Positions 42,011 to 51,712 of a stretch of DNA of 64,000 nucleotides are shown here, piece by piece. Source of the stretch: JACJYC01 sp964558465 (GTDB taxonomy: Bacteria > Bacteroidota > Bacteroidia > Chitinophagales > Saprospiraceae); assembly GCA_964558465.1 (NCBI GenBank), contig CAZLEF010000015.1, forward strand, positions 38,244-102,243, given 5' to 3'. The notes under the pieces were generated by a model. The model had not been told where the DNA came from. It ran no database searches and saw only the letters and a program-made list of their open reading frames with translations. A program made the position numbers and the translations under genes. Positions within the stretch are counted from its first letter, which is position 1. Every line of letters begins with the position of its first letter.

Positions 42011-44437
42011 ATGCCCATTGTCCTTACCAATCATGGTTCCATCCTGGAAAGAAGAACTGCAGGCAAGACCTCGCCCTGTTTTCACTGCGGCGAAGAATGC
42101 CTGGACAGGGCCATTCTGCTGGAAGAAAAGACCTTTTGCTGCGAAGGTTGCAAAACGGTCTATGAAATATTGAATGCCAACGATCTGTCTGATTTTTACC
42201 GGCTGGGAACCAGGCCCGGCGCCAGTTTCCGGTCGAAGAAAAAGGAGCAGTTTGCCTGGCTGGATGACGATACCATTGCGGCCAGGCTCGTGGACTTTCA
42301 GAATGAAAAGATCGTAAAGGTAACCTTTCAATTGCCGCAGATCCATTGCGCCTCCTGCATCTGGTTGCTGGAGAACCTCTATAAACTGGATAGCGGGATT
42401 TTATCCTCAAAGGTGAATTTTCTCAAAAAAGAAGCCTATATCACCTTTGAGAAAGCTGCCCTCAGCCTTCGGAAAGTGGCCGAAATGCTGGCTATGATCG
42501 GGTATGCCCCGGCGATCCATTTCGGCAACCTGGAACAAACCCGGCAACACAAACCTGTCGACCGGAGGTTCTATTACCAGCTCGGGGTCGCAGGTTTTGC
42601 TTTTGGTAACATCATGTTGCTCAGCTTCCCGGAATACCTGGGGCTGGCAGAAGCAGGCTACCAGACCTGGTTCGGATACCTGAACCTGCTGCTCGCGCTG
42701 CCGGTGGTGTTTTACAGCGGGCAGGGTTACCTCCAGTCGGCGTGGCACGGCCTCCGCAACCGCGTGCTGGGCATCGATATGCCGATTTCCCTGGGCATTC
42801 TGGCATTGTTCGGCCGGAGCGCCTTTGAAATTATTACCCACACAGGCGCCGGGTACCTCGACAGCCTTGCCGGACTGATCTTTTTCCTCCTGACCGGCAA
42901 ATGGTTTCAGCAAAAAACCTACCACCGGCTTTCGTTTGAGCGGGATTACAAATCCTATTTTCCGGTTGCCGGTACCGTCAAAAGGGACGGTGTTGAAAAA
43001 TCGCTTGCGCTCAATCAGCTCAGAGCGGGCGATATCGCAGTCATCAGGCGCCAGGAACTGATACCTGCCGATGGCTTGCTGCTCAAAGGGGTTGGCCTGG
43101 TGGATTACAGCTTTGTGACCGGCGAGTCGGAGCCTGTTAAAAAAGAGGCAGGCGAACTGTTGTTTGCCGGGGGGCGGCAAATGGGGGATACCATCGAACT
43201 GCAACTGACCCGCGAGGTATCTCAAAGTTACCTCACCCAACTTTGGAACGACGAGGTGTTCAGTAAAAAAACAACCGCCGGCGCCAGCGTTTTCGCCAAT
43301 ACCGTTGGAAAATATTTCACGGGGTTTATTCTGGTTGTGGCGATCTCCACCTTCTTTTACTGGCTTCCAAAAGACATCGGCTTTGCCATAAACGCCTTCA
43401 CCGCCGTTTTGATCATTGCCTGCCCTTGCGCCGCTGCATTAAGCGTGCCTTTTACCCTGGGCAACAGCCTGACTTTGCTGGCCGGCAAAGGGATGTACCT
43501 GAAAAATACCCAGGTGATCGAGAACCTGGTCAAGGTGGATACGGTCGTTTTTGACAAGACCGGCACCCTGACAGATGGAGGCGCCGGCCGCCTGGTTTAT
43601 GAAGGCGCCCCCCTGTCGGAAAACGAGCAGGCGGCAATCCGGTCGGTTGTTTATCATTCCGCTCATCCGGTGAGCCAACAAATCAACGCTGCGTTCCGGC
43701 ATTTGGCCCTCATGGAAGTCACCGGTTTTGAAGAAGTCACCGGCCAGGGCGTCAGCGGACTCGCCGGGGGTATGGAGGTAACAATCGGGAAAGCCGACCG
43801 CGGGGCCCGCCTGACCATCAACGGCCTTGAAAAAGGGCGCTTCCTTCTGAAAAATCAATTGAGGGAGGGCCTTGCAGGGCTGATCGCCCGGTGGAAAGAC
43901 CGGTTTCATCTGTTTTTGCTCTCGGGTGATGACGACCGGGAAAAACACAAACTGCTCGGATTGTTCAGGGAAGATGAGCTTTATTTCGGCCGGAGTCCAA
44001 AAGAGAAACTGGATTTTATCAAAAAACTGCAGGCCGAAGGCAAAAAAGTGATGATGGTCGGAGATGGGCTGAACGATGCAGGTGCGTTGAAACAAAGCGA
44101 TACCGGTCTGGTCATATCTGAGAACACCAACAACTTCACACCTGCCTGCGACGCCATCCTGGACGCCCGCCAATTTGCGGCCTTGCCCGTTTTCCTGGCT
44201 TTCATCAAGGGCAGCATGCGTATGGTTTACGGAGCCTACCTGCTGGCGCTGATCTATAATATCGGGGGCCTGAGCATTGCCGTGCAAGGCAACCTTTCCC
44301 CGGTGGTGGCCGCCATCCTGATGCCGCTGAGTTCGCTGACGATTGTCATTTTCGGGATTGGATCGACCCGGTTGCTGGCAGCAAAACATTTGACAAAAAT
44401 CACCCCCCTGTCTGATTATTCTCATCAAACAGGATAA
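42011..44437 (+). CDS. ccoI: Copper-transporting P-type ATPase for cbb3 assembly (CcoI/FixI)
   Basis: 808 aa, P1B-type pump that supplies copper for cbb3 oxidase. N-terminal Cys cluster CFHCGEECL...FCCEGCKTVY (about 24-55), then a heavy-metal domain with HCASC near residue 115. The membrane CPC motif is in IIACPCAAAL. D515 in VFDKTGTLTDG is phosphorylated; TGES and GDGLNDAGAL are present. It is the first gene of the oxidase operon, with FNR/CRP-like boxes upstream. Confidence 0.93.
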   Translation: MPIVLTNHGSILERRTAGKTSPCFHCGEECLDRAILLEEKTFCCEGCKTVYEILNANDLSDFYRLGTRPGASFRSKKKEQFAWLDDDTIAARLVDFQNEKIVKVTFQLPQIHCASCIWLLENLYKLDSGILSSKVNFLKKEAYITFEKAALSLRKVAEMLAMIGYAPAIHFGNLEQTRQHKPVDRRFYYQLGVAGFAFGNIMLLSFPEYLGLAEAGYQTWFGYLNLLLALPVVFYSGQGYLQSAWHGLRNRVLGIDMPISLGILALFGRSAFEIITHTGAGYLDSLAGLIFFLLTGKWFQQKTYHRLSFERDYKSYFPVAGTVKRDGVEKSLALNQLRAGDIAVIRRQELIPADGLLLKGVGLVDYSFVTGESEPVKKEAGELLFAGGRQMGDTIELQLTREVSQSYLTQLWNDEVFSKKTTAGASVFANTVGKYFTGFILVVAISTFFYWLPKDIGFAINAFTAVLIIACPCAAALSVPFTLGNSLTLLAGKGMYLKNTQVIENLVKVDTVVFDKTGTLTDGGAGRLVYEGAPLSENEQAAIRSVVYHSAHPVSQQINAAFRHLALMEVTGFEEVTGQGVSGLAGGMEVTIGKADRGARLTINGLEKGRFLLKNQLREGLAGLIARWKDRFHLFLLSGDDDREKHKLLGLFREDELYFGRSPKEKLDFIKKLQAEGKKVMMVGDGLNDAGALKQSDTGLVISENTNNFTPACDAILDARQFAALPVFLAFIKGSMRMVYGAYLLALIYNIGGLSIAVQGNLSPVVAAILMPLSSLTIVIFGIGSTRLLAAKHLTKITPLSDYSHQTG

Positions 44438-44472
44438 AGGGGCCTTTTACCTTGCACCGAAAATAAAAAAAA

Positions 44473-44628
44473 ATGAAAATCATTTTCCTTTTGATCATAC
44501 TGAGCCTGTTACTCGCACTGGGTTTCCTGGCGGCTTTTATCTGGGCGATCCGTACCGGGCAGTACGACGACGATTATACCCCATCCGTGAGAATTTTATT
44601 TGACGATCAAAAACCGGAGAAAGAATAG
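44473..44628 (+). CDS. ccoS: cbb3 oxidase assembly protein CcoS
   Basis: 51 aa. One N-terminal membrane helix (MKIIFLLIILSLLLALGFL) and the motif FIWAIRTGQYDD with Asp/Tyr, the hallmark of CcoS, needed for cofactor insertion into cbb3 oxidase. It is 35 bp after ccoI. Too small for many gene finders. Confidence 0.9.
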   Translation: MKIIFLLIILSLLLALGFLAAFIWAIRTGQYDDDYTPSVRILFDDQKPEKE

Positions 44629-44648
44629 CCGGTATTTATCCGGTTTTT
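44609..44648 (+). terminator. AAAAACCGG/CCGGTTTTT inverted repeat after ccoS
   Basis: Nine-bp arms at 44609-44617 and 44640-44648, the loop carrying the ccoS stop and another CCGG. It may partly terminate or stabilise the transcript between ccoS and ccoNO. Confidence 0.45.
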
Positions 44649-44698
44649 ACAGGATATAAGGCCTTGCCTTCGAAACCCAATATTAAATAACATTCATC

Positions 44699-46831
44699 AT
44701 GTCAAAAATCGAACAATTCAGTTACGACAACGCTATTGTGAAAAAATTCGCATATGCGACTGTTTTGTGGGGGGTGGTCGGCATGCTGGTCGGGTTACTG
44801 GCCGCATTCCAGCTGATCTGGCCTGCGGCGAACCTCGGGCTGGCGGAAACCACCTTTGGCCGCATCAGGCCCTTACACACCAATGCGGTCATCTTTGCCT
44901 TTGTAGGCAACGGCATCTTCATGGGGGTGTATTATTCCCTTCAGCGGCTTTTAAAAACCCGGATGGTCAGCGACCTGCTGAGCAATATCCACTTCTGGGG
45001 CTGGCAACTGATCATTGTGGCGGCAGCGCTTACCTTGCCGTTGGGGATTACCAGCGCCAAAGAATACGCCGAATTGGAATGGCCGATTGACATTGCTATC
45101 GCACTGGTTTGGGTGGTGTTCGGGCTCAATATGTTTGGGACGATCCTTAAACGCAGAGAGCAACACCTCTATGTGGCAATCTGGTTCTACATTGCTACCT
45201 GGGTAACCGTCACCATGCTCCATATCGGGAACAATATCGAGATCCCGTTCAGCGCGTTCAAAAGTTATCCGGTTTTTGCCGGTGTGCAGGATGCCCTGGT
45301 TCAATGGTGGTACGGGCACAATGCGGTCGCTTTTTTCCTGACAACGCCTTACCTGGGCCTGATGTACTACTTCCTGCCCAAAGCGGCCAACCGGCCGGTT
45401 TATTCCTATAAACTGTCCATTATTCACTTCTGGGCCCTGATCTTTATCTATATCTGGGCGGGCCCGCACCACTTGTTGTACACTTCCCTGCCCGACTGGG
45501 CACAGTCGCTGGGCATGGTTTTCAGCCTGATGCTGATCGCGCCGAGCTGGGGCGGCATGCTCAACGGTTTGCTTACGCTGCGCGGGGCATGGGACCGGGT
45601 GCGGACAGACCCCGTGCTCAAATTCATGGTGGTGGCCGTCACGGCTTATGGCATGGCTACGCTTGAAGGCCCCATGCTTTCCATTAAATCGGTCAACGCC
45701 ATCAGCCATTACACCGACTGGACCATCGGCCACGTGCACATCGGCACCCTGGGCTGGAACGGGTTCCTGACTTTCGGGGTATTGTACTTCCTTTTGCCCA
45801 AACTGTTCAATACCCAATTGTATTCCACCCGTCTGGCCAACGTCCATTTCTGGATCGGCACCTTGGGCATTTTATTTTATGCCATCCCGTTGTATTGGGC
45901 CGGCTGGACCCAAAGCCTGATGTGGAAGGAATTTTTACCGGAAGGCATCCTGAAATACGGCAATTTCCTGGAAACCGTTACGCAGATCCTGCCCATGTAC
46001 TACATGCGCGCACTGGGCGGTACAATTTACCTGGTCGGCGTGTTTGTCATGATCTACAACCTCTTCAAAACCGTGAAAAGTGGGCAATTTGTCGCCAATG
46101 AGGCAGCGGAAGCGCCTGCAAGGGAAATCGTGGCCGGCCACAAGGGCGAACACTGGCACCGCTGGATCGAGCGCAAGCCGGTTCAGATGCTGGTGGTTTC
46201 ACTCATTGCTGTGTTGATCGGCGGCCTGATCGAGCTTTTCCCCATGATGCTCATCGATGAAAACGTCCCCAAAATAGAAGCGGTAAAACCCTATACACCC
46301 CTTGAATTGCAGGGACGCGACCTCTACATCCGGGAGGGATGCCTGGGTTGCCACTCCCAGATGATCCGTCCGTTCAGATCGGAAACCGCACGCTACGGCG
46401 AATATTCCAAATCGGGTGAATTCATCTATGATCGTCCTTTCCTGTGGGGCAGCAAACGGACAGGGCCCGATCTGCATCGCGAAGGCGGTTTGCGGAATAA
46501 CATCTGGCACTACAACCATATGCGCGACCCGCGGAGTACGTCGCCGGGGTCCATTATGCCGCCTTACCCCTGGATGTTGAGAAACGACCTGGATATTTCT
46601 ACCACACCTGCCAAGATCAGGGTTCTCCAAAAACTGGGAACGCCTTATCCGGAAGGATACGACCAGATTGCCAACGACGAGTTGAAACAGCAGGCCAAAG
46701 GGATTGCTGATGACCTCAGGCAGGCAGGCATTGAACAGGCAGGACTTGAAAATAAAGAGATCATTGCCATGATTGCTTACCTGCAAAGATTGGGTACGGA
46801 TATCAAACCGAAGGCGCAGGCCGGGCAGTGA
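44699..46831 (+). CDS. ccoNO: cbb3-type cytochrome oxidase, fused subunits I and II (CcoN-CcoO)
   Basis: 710 aa. Residues about 1-480 are CcoN with twelve membrane helices; H60 in RPLHTNAV is a likely low-spin haem ligand and WYGHNAV, GPHHLLY and HVHIGTLGWN hold metal-site His. A further helix (about 500-520) leads to CcoO with one haem c site, C548, C551, H552 in GCLGCHSQMIRPF. The fusion of the two subunits is common in Bacteroidota. It catalyses high-affinity O2 reduction with proton pumping, for micro-oxic respiration. Confidence 0.95.
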   Translation: MSKIEQFSYDNAIVKKFAYATVLWGVVGMLVGLLAAFQLIWPAANLGLAETTFGRIRPLHTNAVIFAFVGNGIFMGVYYSLQRLLKTRMVSDLLSNIHFWGWQLIIVAAALTLPLGITSAKEYAELEWPIDIAIALVWVVFGLNMFGTILKRREQHLYVAIWFYIATWVTVTMLHIGNNIEIPFSAFKSYPVFAGVQDALVQWWYGHNAVAFFLTTPYLGLMYYFLPKAANRPVYSYKLSIIHFWALIFIYIWAGPHHLLYTSLPDWAQSLGMVFSLMLIAPSWGGMLNGLLTLRGAWDRVRTDPVLKFMVVAVTAYGMATLEGPMLSIKSVNAISHYTDWTIGHVHIGTLGWNGFLTFGVLYFLLPKLFNTQLYSTRLANVHFWIGTLGILFYAIPLYWAGWTQSLMWKEFLPEGILKYGNFLETVTQILPMYYMRALGGTIYLVGVFVMIYNLFKTVKSGQFVANEAAEAPAREIVAGHKGEHWHRWIERKPVQMLVVSLIAVLIGGLIELFPMMLIDENVPKIEAVKPYTPLELQGRDLYIREGCLGCHSQMIRPFRSETARYGEYSKSGEFIYDRPFLWGSKRTGPDLHREGGLRNNIWHYNHMRDPRSTSPGSIMPPYPWMLRNDLDISTTPAKIRVLQKLGTPYPEGYDQIANDELKQQAKGIADDLRQAGIEQAGLENKEIIAMIAYLQRLGTDIKPKAQAGQ

Positions 46832-46854
46832 CTTCGGCTTCGCTCAGTCACCGT

Positions 46855-46927
46855 GTATCCGCCCAATCTATTTGGCAGGATACTCGCTCAGTCACCGTGT
46901 ATCCGCCAAATTTATTTGGCAGGATAC
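46855..46927. repeat. Two copies of a palindrome GTATCCgCCAAAT..ATTTGGcaGGATAC
   Basis: Copies at 46855-46883 and 46899-46927, each near 29 bp, spaced by a cgctcagtcacc unit. Related copy at 215-242. They lie inside the oxidase operon between ccoNO and ccoQ and could form hairpins affecting mRNA stability. Confidence 0.7.
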
Positions 46928-47010
46928 ATCTGGTGAAGCAGAAGGAAGCCCGCCTTCGCTAAAGCTTCGGCGGACGGAGGATTATTTAGAATCATAAAAA
47001 ACAACAAACT

Positions 47011-47190
47011 ATGTTCAAACATATTTTAGCCAACGCGGGCGATATCAACTGGATGGCCATTTTTGCGTTGCTGACTTTTTTCCTGCTTTTTGTCATCAGT
47101 GCGGTAGCCATTTTTGGCAAGAGCAAAGCCTATATCAGCAAGATGTCGAGAATGCCGTTGGAAGACAATATCTCTAACACCGAAATCTGA
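47011..47190 (+). CDS. ccoQ: cbb3 oxidase subunit CcoQ-like
   Basis: 59 aa. One membrane helix (WMAIFALLTFFLLFVISAVAIFG), followed by a short charged tail. Position between ccoNO and ccoP and size mark it as the CcoQ subunit, which stabilises the oxidase. The stop is 6 bp before ccoP. Confidence 0.75.
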   Translation: MFKHILANAGDINWMAIFALLTFFLLFVISAVAIFGKSKAYISKMSRMPLEDNISNTEI

Positions 47191-47196
47191 CGAGTC

Positions 47197-48165
47197 ATGA
47201 ACAATAAATGGTCAAAATTTCTGCTCGCTCTTCTTCCGCTTCTGCTGGCCGTGAGCGCAGGAGCACAGGAAGCGCAGACCGCGGCAGCTGCAACTCAAAA
47301 AAATGGCGGTTTGCTGGATTGGACGTTCAATAACCTGGTACTTGTGGTGGCCGCCATGGTCATCATAGGCGGGTTTATTGCGCTGACTTATGTGAACAAT
47401 ATGTTGCTGCAGGTGCAAAAAATAAGACTTTTGCAGGACCTGGGCGTCGAAGCCATGGAAGAGGTGAAACTGCTCTCCAGGGAATCCATGTGGCGGCGTT
47501 TCTACAAGCGCATGACCCGGGTCGTTCCGGTGGAAAAAGAGAAGGACGTGATGTTCCATCATGATTACGACGGCATCCGGGAACTGGACAATGTACTTCC
47601 GCCCTGGTGGGTGGCCCTTTTTTATGTCACCATCGCTTTTTCGGCGGTTTACCTGGTTTATTACCATGTTTCCGGGGCCGGCATGACTTCTACCGAAGCC
47701 TACGAAGCGGATATGAAAAAAGCAGATGAATCGGTCAAGGCCTATCTGGCAACCCGGGCGGACCTGGTGGATGAAACGACCGTCGAAATGCTCCAGGATC
47801 CCAGTCAGATAGCGCTTGGAGAGAGCATTTTCCAGAGTAAATGCACACCCTGCCATGGAACCAAGGGAGAAGGCAACGCGGTTGGCCCCAACCTGGCGGA
47901 TGAATACTGGATACACGGCGGAGGCATCAGCAATGTATTTAAAACCATCAAATACGGTGTGCCCGAAAAAGGCATGATCTCCTGGCAATCGCAATTGCCT
48001 GCCGCAGATATGCAACGGGTCGCCAGCTTTATTTTATCTTTACAAGGCTCCAATCCGCCCAATGCAAAAGAACCGCAAGGCGACCTCTGGAAGCCGGAAG
48101 GCGCTCCCGTACAAGCGGAAAACGTTGCCCAGGACACCACTAAAGTGTTAGATACTAACAATTGA
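47197..48165 (+). CDS. ccoP: cbb3 oxidase subunit III, cytochrome c (CcoP)
   Basis: 322 aa. Signal-like N-terminus (cut near AGAQ), a membrane helix about 45-67, the CcoP N-terminal-type motif DGIRELDNVLPPWW near residue 130 and a second helix. One cytochrome c domain with C216, C219, H220 (CTPCHG). Proteobacterial CcoP has two haem c; a single haem form is seen in this phylum. The C-terminal tail is Ala/Gln-rich. It delivers electrons to the CcoN core. Confidence 0.92.
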   Translation: MNNKWSKFLLALLPLLLAVSAGAQEAQTAAAATQKNGGLLDWTFNNLVLVVAAMVIIGGFIALTYVNNMLLQVQKIRLLQDLGVEAMEEVKLLSRESMWRRFYKRMTRVVPVEKEKDVMFHHDYDGIRELDNVLPPWWVALFYVTIAFSAVYLVYYHVSGAGMTSTEAYEADMKKADESVKAYLATRADLVDETTVEMLQDPSQIALGESIFQSKCTPCHGTKGEGNAVGPNLADEYWIHGGGISNVFKTIKYGVPEKGMISWQSQLPAADMQRVASFILSLQGSNPPNAKEPQGDLWKPEGAPVQAENVAQDTTKVLDTNN

Positions 48166-48173
48166 TTTTTGCC

Positions 48174-49700
48174 GTGTCACAGGATCAGGAAAAATACAGG
48201 GACAAAATCGCGACCGTCGACGAACACGGGAAACGGATCTGGATCTATCCCAAAAAACCCGTCGGCCGGTTTTACAACGCGCGGACTTATGTCAGCTGGG
48301 GTTTGTTGATTATTCTGTTCGGGCTTCCTTTTATCCGGGTAAATGGTCAGCCCCTGGTGCTGCTGAACCTGCTGGAACGCAATTTTATCTTATTCGGGAT
48401 CCATTTTTCGCCGCAGGATTTCCATCTTTTTGGGCTGGCAATGTTGACCCTGGTCGTTTTTATTGTCCTGTTCACCGTCGTATACGGAAGGTTGTTCTGC
48501 GGGTGGGTCTGCCCGCAAACGATCTTCATGGAAATGGTCTTTCGCAAGATTGAATACTGGATCGAAGGCGACGCCAATGCGCAAAGGCGCCTGGATAATG
48601 CCCCCTGGACAACGGACAAGGTGCTTAAAAAAACGGCCAAACAGGCCATTTTTCTGGGTATTTCCATCCTGATTGCGCATACCTTCCTCAGTTATATCAT
48701 CGGGGTAGATCAGGTTTGGAAGATTGTGACCCATTCGCCTGCCAATAACTGGGGCGGCTTTTTTGCTATGGTCGCTTTTACCGGCGCTTTTTACTACGTT
48801 TTTGCAAGGTTGCGCGAGCAGGTTTGCACAACGATATGTCCTTACGGCAGGTTACAGGGTGTGCTGACCGATAAAAACACCATCCTGGTTTCCTACGATT
48901 GGGTCCGGGGAGAACCGCGGGGGAAACTTCAGAAACAGCCTAAGAACCTGACCGGAAGATCCGCCGCATCCCGGGGGGAGAACCTGCCGCTGACCCGTAA
49001 TCCGCTTCACCATATTGCCGCAACCGTGTCGGAGGGAACCATCGACGAAACGCCGATGCCGGTAGAAGAAGGCCCGATAAAGATCAAGGGGGATTGCATC
49101 GACTGCAAACTTTGCATTCAGGTTTGCCCGACCGGGATTGATATCCGGGACGGCGTACAACTGGAATGTGTGCATTGCACCGCCTGCATCGATGCCTGCG
49201 ACGAAATCATGGACAAGATCGGAAAACCCAGGGGGTTGATCCGCTACGATAGTTACACCGGTATCGAAGCTAAAAAACGCAAAATCTTTACAGGGCGGGT
49301 GATCGCTTATACCGTTGTGCTGACCTTGCTCATCGGTGTAAATATTTGGTTGCTCTCCAACCGGGGGATTTTGGAAACGGTTGTCCTGCGTACGCCTGGC
49401 ATGCTGTACCAAAAAGTGGATGAAACCCATATCACCAATTTGTACAACTTCCAGGTTTTTAACAAAACACAGGAGGACCTGACCGTTGAATTTCGCCTGA
49501 AGGATGCGGAAGGCGCCATCAGGGTAGTGGGCGATATGCCCGTGATCCAGGCCAGTGAAATGACGGCAGGCGCTTTTTTTATCGAACTGGAATCCAGGAT
49601 ACTGGATAGCGATGGACAAAAACGATTGGTCGTGGAGGTCTGGTCAAATGGTAAAAAAATTGACGAAGCTAAAACCAATTTTTTGGGACCTATTCAATAA
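48174..49700 (+). CDS. ccoG: Cytochrome c oxidase accessory ferredoxin CcoG (FixG/RdxA)
   Basis: 508 aa from the GTG at 48174 (VSQDQEKYRD), 8 bp after ccoP; a TTG at 48162 would overlap ccoP. Five membrane helices. Cys motifs CGWVCPQT and CTTICPYG in the membrane part, then a two-cluster ferredoxin domain CIDCKLCIQVCPTGI...CVHCTACIDACDE split over about 30 residues. The C-terminal IG-like fold is the FixG_C domain. It takes part in copper reduction for oxidase assembly. Confidence 0.93.
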   Translation: MSQDQEKYRDKIATVDEHGKRIWIYPKKPVGRFYNARTYVSWGLLIILFGLPFIRVNGQPLVLLNLLERNFILFGIHFSPQDFHLFGLAMLTLVVFIVLFTVVYGRLFCGWVCPQTIFMEMVFRKIEYWIEGDANAQRRLDNAPWTTDKVLKKTAKQAIFLGISILIAHTFLSYIIGVDQVWKIVTHSPANNWGGFFAMVAFTGAFYYVFARLREQVCTTICPYGRLQGVLTDKNTILVSYDWVRGEPRGKLQKQPKNLTGRSAASRGENLPLTRNPLHHIAATVSEGTIDETPMPVEEGPIKIKGDCIDCKLCIQVCPTGIDIRDGVQLECVHCTACIDACDEIMDKIGKPRGLIRYDSYTGIEAKKRKIFTGRVIAYTVVLTLLIGVNIWLLSNRGILETVVLRTPGMLYQKVDETHITNLYNFQVFNKTQEDLTVEFRLKDAEGAIRVVGDMPVIQASEMTAGAFFIELESRILDSDGQKRLVVEVWSNGKKIDEAKTNFLGPIQ

Positions 49701-49751
49701 CCTGTACGAGCAGGGCTTGTCTCTGCCCCATTAGCTAAAACAAAAAAAAAC

Positions 49752-50216
49752 ATGAAATTCAACTGGGGTACCGGTATCTTCCTCTTTTACAGCCTGTTTG
49801 CTGCCAGCCTGGTGTTTCAGGTGTTCAAATCCACCCAGTACGACAACAGCCTGGTGGTGGACAATTATTATGATGAGGACCTGGCTTACCAGAGCAGATA
49901 CGAAAAGCTGAGCAACAGCGCCAACCTGACCCAAAAATTGACCATAGGTTACCTGGAAAAAGAGGATCTTGTTCGTCTTGTATTCCCGGATGATGTCGGC
50001 GATATCACCGGAAATATCCGCTTCTACCGGCCCAATGATCAACATCAGGATTTCTCCGTTTCGGTCCAGACCAAGGCGGATAAAGTAATGGAAATTGCCG
50101 GAAAGGCTTTTGCCGGTAAGGGCAGATGGAAGGTAGAAGTGGAATGGAACGCAGGAGGGAAAGATTTTTACGATGAACAGGCGGTGGATATAGCCGCTAA
50201 AGAAGAAGGATTATAA
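49752..50216 (+). CDS. ccoH: FixH-like protein (CcoH)
   Basis: 154 aa. One N-terminal membrane helix (GTGIFLFYSLFAASLVFQVF), then an extracytoplasmic beta domain with YYDEDLAYQSRYEKLSN, the conserved FixH motif. It assists assembly of the cbb3 oxidase. 51 bp after ccoG, same operon. Confidence 0.9.
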   Translation: MKFNWGTGIFLFYSLFAASLVFQVFKSTQYDNSLVVDNYYDEDLAYQSRYEKLSNSANLTQKLTIGYLEKEDLVRLVFPDDVGDITGNIRFYRPNDQHQDFSVSVQTKADKVMEIAGKAFAGKGRWKVEVEWNAGGKDFYDEQAVDIAAKEEGL

Positions 50217-50221
50217 CAAAC

Positions 50222-50311
50222 CGAGGAACCGAAGAATTGAGGAACCGATTCCTCAATTCCTCAATTCCTCCACGCCTGTGGCGTGGCACGCACTTCCTCA
50301 ATTCCTCAATT
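50222..50311. repeat. attcctc repeats flanking a CCACGCC palindrome
   Basis: gaggaaccgaagaattgagg then attcctcaattcctc, palindrome at 50270-50286 and again attcctcaattcctc, ending 1 bp before the safE start. Confidence 0.65.
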
Positions 50312-51004
50312 ATGTTCTGGACAGCATTCATGATCGGTCTTCTGGGCAGTCTTCACTGCGTAGGCATGTGCGGGCCGATCGCCTGTGCAGTGCCTTTGGG
50401 GGAACAGTCCAGGTGGATCGCTTTCCGGAGCCTTTTGCTGTACAACCTGGGGCGGATGATTTCCTACATCGCCCTGGGGGTCCTGATCGGGCTGCTGGGG
50501 CAGGGATTGTTCCTTGCCGGCATGCAGAAATGGTTGTCGGTGGGCATTGGTGCGGTATTGTTGTTCATCGCTGTTTTTTCGATACCGGTGGAGCGTCGTT
50601 TATTACAATCTCCTTTGACCGGGCGTTTCTACCTTTATCTTAAAAAACAACTGGCCAGGCTCTTGAAAAACGACGATTGGGGTGGCCTGAGGGTAGGCGT
50701 CCTGAATGGGTTTTTACCCTGCGGTCTGGTATATATGGCTATTTTAGGCGCATTGGGCGCCGGAAGCCTGGGCGGCGGTATGTTGTATATGTCGCTCTTT
50801 GGTTTGGGAACCGTACCGTTGATGTTCGGTACCGTGTTTGCCGGCCGGCGTCTTGGGTCGGGTTTGCAACGCCGGCTGAAGAGGCTGTATCCTGTCTTTC
50901 TGGCCGGTCTGGCCGTTTTGTTTATTCTCCGTGGTTTTCAGTTCAACCTCCCCGCCGGATTTACCTTTTGGGAAGCGTTGCAGCAGGCGCCGATGTGCCA
51001 TTGA
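50312..51004 (+). CDS. SafE/TauE-type membrane protein of the cbb3 locus (CcoI-associated)
   Basis: 230 aa from the ATG at 50312 (MFWTAFMIGLLGSLHCVGMCGPIA). Six to seven helices. The HCVGMCGP motif near residue 15 and NGFLPCGLVY near residue 135 are characteristic of the sulfite-exporter-like proteins found with cco genes, believed to help copper handling. It closes the oxidase operon. The ATG directly follows a repeat block. Confidence 0.8.
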   Translation: MFWTAFMIGLLGSLHCVGMCGPIACAVPLGEQSRWIAFRSLLLYNLGRMISYIALGVLIGLLGQGLFLAGMQKWLSVGIGAVLLFIAVFSIPVERRLLQSPLTGRFYLYLKKQLARLLKNDDWGGLRVGVLNGFLPCGLVYMAILGALGAGSLGGGMLYMSLFGLGTVPLMFGTVFAGRRLGSGLQRRLKRLYPVFLAGLAVLFILRGFQFNLPAGFTFWEALQQAPMCH

Positions 51005-51069
51005 AAAATTATCGGATTGATCCGATTGATCCGACCAATCAAAAAATTGAGGATGCGAGGAAGTGCGTG

Positions 51070-51230
51070 CCACGCCACCGGCGTGGAGGATGCGAGGAAG
51101 TGCGTGCCACGCCACCGGCGTGGTTGATGCGTTGATTTGTTGATTCGACCACGCCGCGGCGTGGCGAACCAATCGAACCAATCGAACCAATCGAACCAAT
51201 CGAACCAATCGAACCAATCGAATCAATTAA
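51070..51230. repeat. Cluster of three CCACGCC palindromes and 9-bp gaaccaatc array
   Basis: Palindromes at 51070-51086, 51107-51123 and 51149-51164, followed by about seven copies of gaaccaatc (51165-51225). It occupies the convergent space between safE and a CBS gene. Confidence 0.75.
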
Positions 51231-51231
51231 T

Positions 51232-51681
51232 TTATTTCTCCAACTGAAGCGGTTCATCCCGGAAAGCATAATTCATCAGGTCATAAGGCGTGATCATGCC
51301 CACCAGGTTTTTATCCTTGTTCACAACAGGCAGGCAGTGAAAAAGATTTTCACGGAATATGCCTGCGGCAAAATCCAGGGTCTCGTCCTGGGAAATGGTC
51401 ACAACGGGACGTGCCATGACTTCGCCGGCCAGGATGGAGTGCATGATATACTGGTTGCTTTCCTGGCTCAACCTGTTTTTAAACAAAGTGAAATGGTGTT
51501 CGAGTTTGTAATAATCGCCTTTGCTGATAATGCCGGCGACTTTTCCTTCCCGCACGACCGGAATATGATGGATAGGGTTGGAATTAAAAAGGATTGCCAC
51601 CTTTTCCATCAATTCATCCGGATGGACGGTCACCACATCTGTGGTCATGATTTCCGAAACTTTTATGAACTTGTTGAACAT
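51232..51681 (-). CDS. CBS-domain pair protein
   Basis: 149 aa with two CBS motifs (about 10-65: MTTDVVTVHPDELMEKVAILFNSNPIHHIPVV; about 90-140: ARPVVTISQDETLDFAAGIFREN...HCLPVV). Paralogue of the 35406 protein. It lies 31 bp after the USP fusion gene on the same strand and probably shares its promoter with the FNR/CRP-like box. Confidence 0.88.
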   Translation of the reverse strand: MFNKFIKVSEIMTTDVVTVHPDELMEKVAILFNSNPIHHIPVVREGKVAGIISKGDYYKLEHHFTLFKNRLSQESNQYIMHSILAGEVMARPVVTISQDETLDFAAGIFRENLFHCLPVVNKDKNLVGMITPYDLMNYAFRDEPLQLEK

Positions 51682-51712
51682 AGGAAAAATATTGTGGCTT
51701 TAATAAAGATGA

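Noticed and set aside
47197..48165. CcoP truncated because it has only one CxxCH
   Set aside because: Length, helices and the DNVLPPWW region are intact; single-haem CcoP is known in Bacteroidota, so this is a lineage form and not damage.
51070..51230. CRISPR array
   Set aside because: The repeats are contiguous 9-bp units and palindromes with no unique spacers, and no cas genes are present.
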